Assembly (NCBI GenBank): GCA_951217055.1
Contig: OX578277.1
Coordinates: 107,326,514 to 107,390,513, forward strand
Source of the DNA: Gerris lacustris
Taxonomy: Eukaryota > Arthropoda > Insecta > Hemiptera > Gerridae
Direction: 5' to 3'
DNA: 64,000 nt
Position numbers and translations under genes: made by a program. The notes beneath the pieces are model-generated. The model searched no databases and had not been told where the DNA came from. It was given only the letters and a program-made list of their open reading frames with translations. This document shows, piece after piece, positions 22,001 to 30,000 of this stretch. Every line of letters begins with the position of its first letter. Within the stretch, counting starts at the first letter, position 1.

Positions 22001-24645
22001 CACCTATTCAATGAGCCGATCATTTTTTTCAAATTATTCTTTTTTAGGGTCCGTAGGCAAAACCAAGGACCCTTATATTTTCCTGCGTGTGTCTGTCCGT
22101 CCGTCCTGTCGCCTGCTCTCACGGCTACACCTTTCGTCCGATCACTTTGAAATTTGGCATGTATGTGTCTTGTACCTGCCCACATATTTTAAAAATATAG
22201 CGACTTATAAAAATTATTTTTCAAAAAAATGAGGGTAAAAAAACTTAAGGGTTAAATTTTTTCCATTTTTTTTCGACACCGTGAGGGGTATCATATGAAA
22301 GGGTACGTCGAGCTGATTACAAAAATATATAATTCTTTGGTTATAACTTTGATAGGGCGAGCGTAGGCAAGTTTGAAGTGGGTGTGAAACGTGTCCCCTC
22401 CTACTATCTCGCTTATGTGAAGTGCAAAAAATCTGAAAAGTAAAGATACCACTTTTTGGAAATTTCGAAAAAAATATTATTTAATTTTTTATTGACAAAA
22501 TACGTTTTTTTCTAACTATGGTCTTTTCGACGTATTTATATGGTTGTAGTCCAGTTCAGTGGCACAAAAATACTTTATCATAAGTTTGTTTATGTGTTTT
22601 GAGAATATCAGACCCTTAGGACAGTTCAAAGTAAGCTTTTTAGCATTTTAAAAAACACCATCAATAGGGTACTACTTAAACTATACAGTGTGGCCTACGG
22701 ACCCTCGCTGTGTGCTGACTAGCACACACTTGACCTGTTTATTTAGTAAAACCATCAGCGACACTTCTATGAATTAGAAATGATTTTTAAAACTATTAAA
22801 GCGGGCCTAAACGTTTAAAATAGAGAAAACAACGTTTTTACCAATTTCTTTTGTTCTAACGTAACGATTTTAATAAAACTTAATATAAATCCTCCCTCAT
22901 CCTCTTTAACTATCAACTCATTATAATTGACTATTTTGGTCGAAACATGTAAGTAAAGGAATATGTAGAGAGGCACCCTTCTCCCCCACTACACGGCTCT
23001 CTATTATAATCATATGCTCTAACTATCAATCAACTTATCATGATCTAATATTTCGACTGTGTAGTGTACCTGCAAAACCTCGTAACCCTAAAAACTTAAT
23101 TTTTCAGGAGAAGCAAAAAACATTGTTTTAAAAAAGTTTATTTTTATATTTTCTTTATATTTATTTTGATTTTAATTAATTTTACTGACACACTTAGACG
23201 TATCCCACCACTAGTTAAAGCCTTACAATGCATGGGGGGTAACGAGGTTAGGAAACCTCGTCATATACGAGGTTTTTTGTACACTTTAGTTAAATGATGA
23301 ATACGAAGTATTACAATAATATCTATAAAAAATAATTGCTTAAGGCTTACCAGCTTTTGCACATAGCTAGATATTAATAATATCTATCAAAAAATGAAAT
23401 AAAAAAGATATCTCGATTTTGAGGGTTACGAGGTACCTATTTCAGGTACACAGTCGATTTATTGCATTACGCTTGCTTCAATGATAGAGCCACGAGATGC
23501 CTAATGTAATATTGGTTAGTGAAGAGACATGTATCCTCTCTCTTACCTCGTGTATTGTCGGTGTGGAAAGAAAGCCATTTAAGTCATGGGTCATGGGTGC
23601 TTAGTGCTTATAGGGGTCAGGGGGATACCCCCCCCCCCCCCCCCTTGCTCTCAGAAAAAGAGGAAATTCATATATTACCGTAGTCAAATCAGGTGTTTTG
23701 CTTTCAAGAAACCTACCCCCTCCCCCCTCCGGTGGCTGTGGCCCCCCTACAAATATTCATATGGGCGCTCTTGATATAAGTGCAGCACTAAATCGTTCAA
23801 AATGTATAAAAAAGACTAGAAGTGTTCAGATTCTACTCCAACCAGTACTGGTGGAGTATATAATATATTGTACCTTTACCCTTTACAGCAGTGTAAAGGT
23901 ACAAGATATTACACACTATATGTAATACATGTAATATATGTATTACTGTTCATACATAAACTATGTCATGCTTTATTTATCTAATACCATTTAATTTGTA
24001 ATTGTTACAGGAGCAAAAAACTCCGTACAGGGCAATTTTAACATCTTTGCCATTCTATGCTATTCTAATAGCTCACATGGGACAGAATTTTGGGTACGAG
24101 ACTCTAATGACAGAATTACCAACATTTATGAGAGAAATTCTTCATTTTGATATCAAAGAGGTTTGTATTTCTTAACGCAACAATGCATTTATTTAATTTG
24201 ATTATTCAGTTTTTTTAAGTGAATATCATTTTATAAACATATTATTGTAGAGCGGTAATTGAGCATTCGTGGAGTGACTTAATTTATATTGGAATTCTTA
24301 TTGATTTATTTTTGAATAATTTTTTTCAAAAGAAAACAGAAGTTTATGGAAAATATGTTGTTATAACGAGTGGAAAGCCTCGGCTGGAGAGCGTGTGATG
24401 TCCTATCAATAAAGTTTAGACCGCTTATCTGGGTTCAATTCTTAGACTGATGAGCTCTTCCCTGTTAGATGGTCACCTAACATCGCTATATAGATGGGTA
24501 GCGCTTAGGGTTGGGATATCGATACCGATATATCGAAAATATCGATATATCGGACCCAAAAATATCGATATTCCATATCGATATTGATCTTTCGATATAT
24601 CGGCAATATCGATATTTTCAGAAAATATCGAAAATCGGAACCTTG

Positions 24646-24676
<31 letters not shown>

Positions 24677-27033
24677 GGCTCATCACTTGGATATATCGAT
24701 CATTTCTTTCGATATTATCATATCGATATTTGCAGCTGATGGAAGGACACACTAACCCCGTGTCATTATGTAAATAGTTGTTTAAGCCCTTTGGCAGGTA
24801 TAGGCCCTTCACGGGCTGTTGAGCAGCAGGAGTTAGTTAGTTATACTTGAGTTAGTTAGAATATACAGGAGTAATAATAATAATAGAAATATACCTGTAT
24901 ATCCAGGAGGCCCGTGGTTCGAATCCCGGCCCTGGGGTCTATTTTTCTCTGTCTGTTTAATATATAAGCGTTATTTCTCGGTCTACTTCTATTATTGCAA
25001 ATGCCGATTCCTATCGGGACTTGGTATCGTTAACAACAGAGAAAATTATTCTCCTGTGTAGCTTAGTTGGTCAGAGCATCTGTACCTGTACTGGAAATAC
25101 AGGAGGCCCGTGGTTTGAATCCCGGCGCTAGGGTCTATTTTGCTCTATCTGTCCCCCGACGTTAATAATAATTATAATTTGATTTAAATTAAAATTTAAA
25201 CTTTCCGTAGTATAAATACTACCAAAAGCTTAAAAATTGAATTTAAAATTATGTAAGAAAATGTGTAAACAATATCTTTAAACAAAAATTAAAACACGTT
25301 TTCAGCATACAAATATTATAAATGTTCGGTGGGGGAGGAACCCTAAGGTTAGGGGTATTCCATATCCCCTACACCCCCCCAGTGTCCTCGAACCTCAATC
25401 TGAACCTCCCTGAACTTCAATCTGGAGACGCCCTTGACTGGGGTTTGAACCAGGACTTTTAAATTGTCAGTCTAATGCTCTATCAATTGAGCTAAGACTT
25501 ATGGTTCTTAAAGGAGTTAAATTATTTAACTGCACAATCTGTGTGCTATGCTTTCTCATGTATAATTTGATTGCTATAATTTACCCTCCTGACAAAATGC
25601 AAACAATTTTGCTATTATCAGGAACTTTTTTATCAATTAATTTAATTGTTATAAAGATATACATAATTTAACACATTCTGTTTTATAATTTGTATAGAAT
25701 GGTATACTTTCATCAGTGCCTTACTTCTCTATGTGGATGTTTTCAATGGTCGCTAGCTGTGTGGCTGATCATTTTATTACTTCAGGAACGTCTAGAACTT
25801 TAGTGCGCAAAGTAGCTTGTGCCATTGGTAAAGTTATTATTATATCAAATCATTACCTCTTAAGAGTTTATCTCCTAACCTCTTATAAGTTATTTTCATG
25901 GTTTTAAAGAAGATACCTATTATTGTAATTTTGCTTTCGAGTTACCGAAAATAAGTGTTATCCCACTGGGAATTGAAATACAGTAGAACCTCGATAAGAA
26001 GTGTCTCAAGGGGATTAGTGAAACAGTCTTGTTATCGAGGTGCTCTTTTTGTTGAGGGTCGTGTAATCAAGGTTATTTTGGCTATCAGTCGTGTTATCGA
26101 GGTTAATGGGCGGGGTTTTCAAGTCGACTTGTTCAAGGTCGACCCATTCATGTATAGGAGTCGCGTTATGGAGGTTGGCTTCTCAAAACGACTTGTTATA
26201 GAGGTTCTGAGTTACGTTGTGAATTGGAAAAAATCCGTTTTATTGAGGCTGTTTGGATAATAATAGTCTCGTTATAGAGGTTAATTTAACATTATGTGTT
26301 ATGGCAATCTCAAGGGGATTCGAAAATTGCACTTGTAATTGGGGTTGTCGTGTTATTGAGGGTCGTATAAGCGAGGTTCTACTGTAGTTCCAAATCTAAT
26401 TTGACCATTCGTCTAATAATAGGATGCAAGAAAGGTGCCACCCTAATTGTGGTAATTTGTCAAATTACTGTAACAATATGAATGATATGAAATTAATAAA
26501 TATGGTAATTTCAAATAATTTTAAAGCAAAATTATAGTAAAGCTTTGATTATGGAGAGTTATATATATATTTTTTCTCCAAAAATGTAAATATAGTCCAG
26601 GAGATAGCGTATGAAAAAGTGTGTGACTAACATCTAACTAGAATTATTTAGAATCCAAAATCAAGATGATGTTAGTTTATCCCTTCAAAGGTTAGTTATT
26701 AAAATATTACTCCAAGTCAGAGTGGAACCCTATCAAGGGACAAACCAACATCAACTTTTTTGGGTCTAATAACTAATTTTGTACTCCGGATCATAAAAAT
26801 CACTTGTCCGCCATAATTGGCAGGACATGGCCGTTCTCCACCGGTTTGTTTTTTTTCAAATCCCTATTGCTAAGCTATAGCCGACCTCAGGCGAACATAG
26901 TTGACTACATATTCTTAAAAGCACTAAAATATAAACTTCTACACAAAATTCTAGCTTGATGTTAAACTTTCTTGCACGCTATCTCCTGAAATAATAGTCC
27001 AGATTGTTGAAAATCATTTTGTAATGAAATCCA

Positions 27034-27081
<48 letters not shown>

Positions 27082-30000
27082 TAAAAGTTGAAAGTAAATT
27101 TAATTTTTTTTTTTTTTTTTCAAAAAATGCATAAAATCATTTAAAAAACGATTCATGAACTATAGCATGACTATTTCCAGTGTAGCTACAAGACTTGTTG
27201 GGCGACTCAAAGAGAGTAGTTGGAGAAATTATGTGGGTATAATTATCATTGGCTATAACCCATAGATTATTTTTGGTTATAGGATATTATAGCTTAACTT
27301 TTTTCTATGGATTTTATTAGAGATAGTCAGAAGTAGCTTTAAGTCAAGTTGAGGTGGTCAGAAGTGGGTAGAAACTTTTTTATTTTTGGTTATAGGATAA
27401 AAAACAAAATAATGTGTGGAGTTCATTATGGTCAAAAATAGCTAGAGGTCAATTTAAAGTGGTCAGAAGTGCTTGAGGTCAAGTTGAGGTGGTCAGAAGT
27501 GCTAGAGGTCAAGTTGAGGTGGTCAGAAGTACTAGAGGTCAATTTGAGGTGGTCAGAAGTGCTAGAGGTCAAGTTGAGGTGGTCAGAAGTGCTAGAGGTC
27601 AAGTTGAGGTGGTCAGAAGTGCTAGAGGTCAAGTTGAGGTGGTCAGAAGTACTAGAGGTCAATTTGAGGTGGTCAGAAGTGCTAGAGGTCAAGTTGAGGT
27701 GGTCAGAAGTGCTAGAGGTCAAGTTGAGGTGGTCAGAAGTGGCGAGGTCAAGTTGAGTAGTGCTATACCCAAATATATCCCATTATTTTATAGCATTTCT
27801 TGCCTTAATACCTTAATACACACCATATTTTGATATTTTTCTGTTTAGGTCACTTTGGTCCTGGAATATGTTTGATAACAGCTTCATATACAGGATGTAA
27901 CCCTTACTTGACTGTGGCCATCCTCTCTATTGGCGTAGGTCTGAATGGCGCTGCTTATTCAGGATTTAAAGTCAATCATATGGACATATCGCCTAGATTT
28001 GCAGGAATACTCATGTCGTTTACAAACTGCACTGCAAACGTGACAGGCTTGCTGGCACCTTTATTAGCTGGAAAGCTTGTGGAAGGAAGGGTAATTATCT
28101 GCGTTCATTTAGTAATTTTATTTTATTATCCGCCTAAAATTAGTTAAGTTTGTTGATCTACAACTTTATGGTTACTGAGAACTATACTATAGTATAGTGC
28201 TACTAACTATACTATCAAAGGCTCACTGGAGCCTTTGATAATGTTGGTCACAGTCATGTACTTAAATCCCTTAAATCTAATGGCGTTTCTTCGGACTTAA
28301 TAAATAGCATAGAAGCTTTACAATACCATTAAAGTTCTTTAGGTCTGAACAAAACAGTTCCTATATCTATTTGCAGAGGAGTACCTCAGGGTGGACCAAT
28401 ATCGAGTACTTTTTTTTAACATCGCCATATTTTCAAAGAATTCTGTGACCCACAAATAGCCAATTGTTTAGGATATGAACTCTCTGAAGTTAAAGATCGC
28501 ATTGTGCTAATGATCAGACTGTAAAGGCGGAAATACACATGCTAGTTACTCGCACAACAACATACGAGTAGCTCACAGAGGAGAGCTACTGGCATGTGTA
28601 TACATCAAATAGCATGCGAGTAAATCGCACGAGGTTTGATTTTTGGCTTGCCAGTGGCACGAGTTGAGGGAAGGGGGAACTAATAAGGCATATGTAAACA
28701 GGCCTGCCAGCGAAAGGATGCTAGTAGCTAGCACGAGTCTCCTTCAGTCTTCAGTTGCGTTCCTTCCTTTCGCGGGTATCTGACAACAACTCATCTACTT
28801 TCTCCGGAAGCATTCACAATTAATTCCTAAAACCATCGACGTCCCCGAACCGCATTTCATTTAGTAGCCACTGACTCGCTCCATGTACCTAATTCCCTTC
28901 TAGCTATCCAATCTTTACCCACCCTCTTCGTGTCTTTATTATTTTCAAATGTTTTAAAACACAGTTCTTTGCAAGTAACAGAACAATCTGGTTAATTTCA
29001 TTCCGCACCGATTCATTCATAAGGTACATTGAAACAATTAATAAAACTATCAAAATTAATTAAATTAAATACAATTATTTAATAATTTATTCCGGCTAAA
29101 AGAAGGCAAGAAACGATTGCCTGTTTCAAAACTAGTACTGTGACTGGAATGTGTATTGTCTTGTGCTAGTAGTTCGTACAAGACCGATCATCCGGATGAT
29201 TCTAGCATGCTGTTTCACTGGCAAATGTACACAGCGTCTGTAGCATGCCAGCTACTGACGTGCAAGTAACTCGCCACTGGCATGCTTTTTTACTAGCATC
29301 TGTGTATTTCCGCCTTAACAGCGTGTGATATGGAAGCTGCCGAAAGGTTAATTGACGGTATACAGAGAAGTTTATGTGAAATTGGACTGAGCGTTAACCC
29401 ACAGAAAAGTACTGATATTGTTGTTATATATGGGATACTTGATGAACGTATATTAAGACTAGAGTATGGAAGTGAAATCGAGTCAGTAAGTGAGTTGAAA
29501 CAATCAAGTACCTCGGTTACACCTTCTCGGGAGAGCTAGTTTGTAATGAAGACTCAATTAGCAAGCTTCATGAAAATCTTAATAAATTAACAACGTCGGA
29601 TTTATTGAAACCTGACCAGAAGCTAAATATACTAAACCAGTATATCTTTCCTGCATTGACATACCCTTTAATCATAAGCGAGTAAAAATAAATTTCTAAT
29701 AATGCATAAATTATCAAAAAAAAAAAAGGAGTTGTAAAAATAAATAATACACTTTTTTATTGGGAAAAATTCAAAACATTTGCTTACAATAATCAAACAA
29801 AAACGGCAATAAGAGGAAATATACACTTTTTTGCCCAAGCATTATACCTTACCACAGTGTAATTCGCAATGATGCTGTTTTCAAAAGTAAAGCCTAGGTC
29901 AACATGTTTAGAAGAAAAGCAATCTATGTGACATCTAATTAATAAAACGAAATATTTTTGTTTTGGTTTTCTTGGGAGAAACTTGGTACCTTTTCTAATG

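Larger units (their letters stand above)
21763..23505 (+). mobile_element. Family B element with two nested insertions
   Basis: The left end TCAATGAAGCGAGCTTCTTAC is roughly inverted at the right end (GCTTGCTTCAATGATAGAGCCAC). It contains the block GTTCGTTGGACAGCGTGATCCGTCC found in all family B copies. The element is split by family C (22046-22744) and family J (23054-23456). Confidence 0.8.

Noticed and set aside
27489..27750. CRISPR array
   Set aside because: Repeats are contiguous with no unique spacers, in a eukaryotic intron.
27432..27833. Three ~100-aa ORFs in the 30-bp repeat as a repeat protein
   Set aside because: A unit length divisible by three keeps frames open on both strands; it is intronic and ends just before a real splice acceptor.
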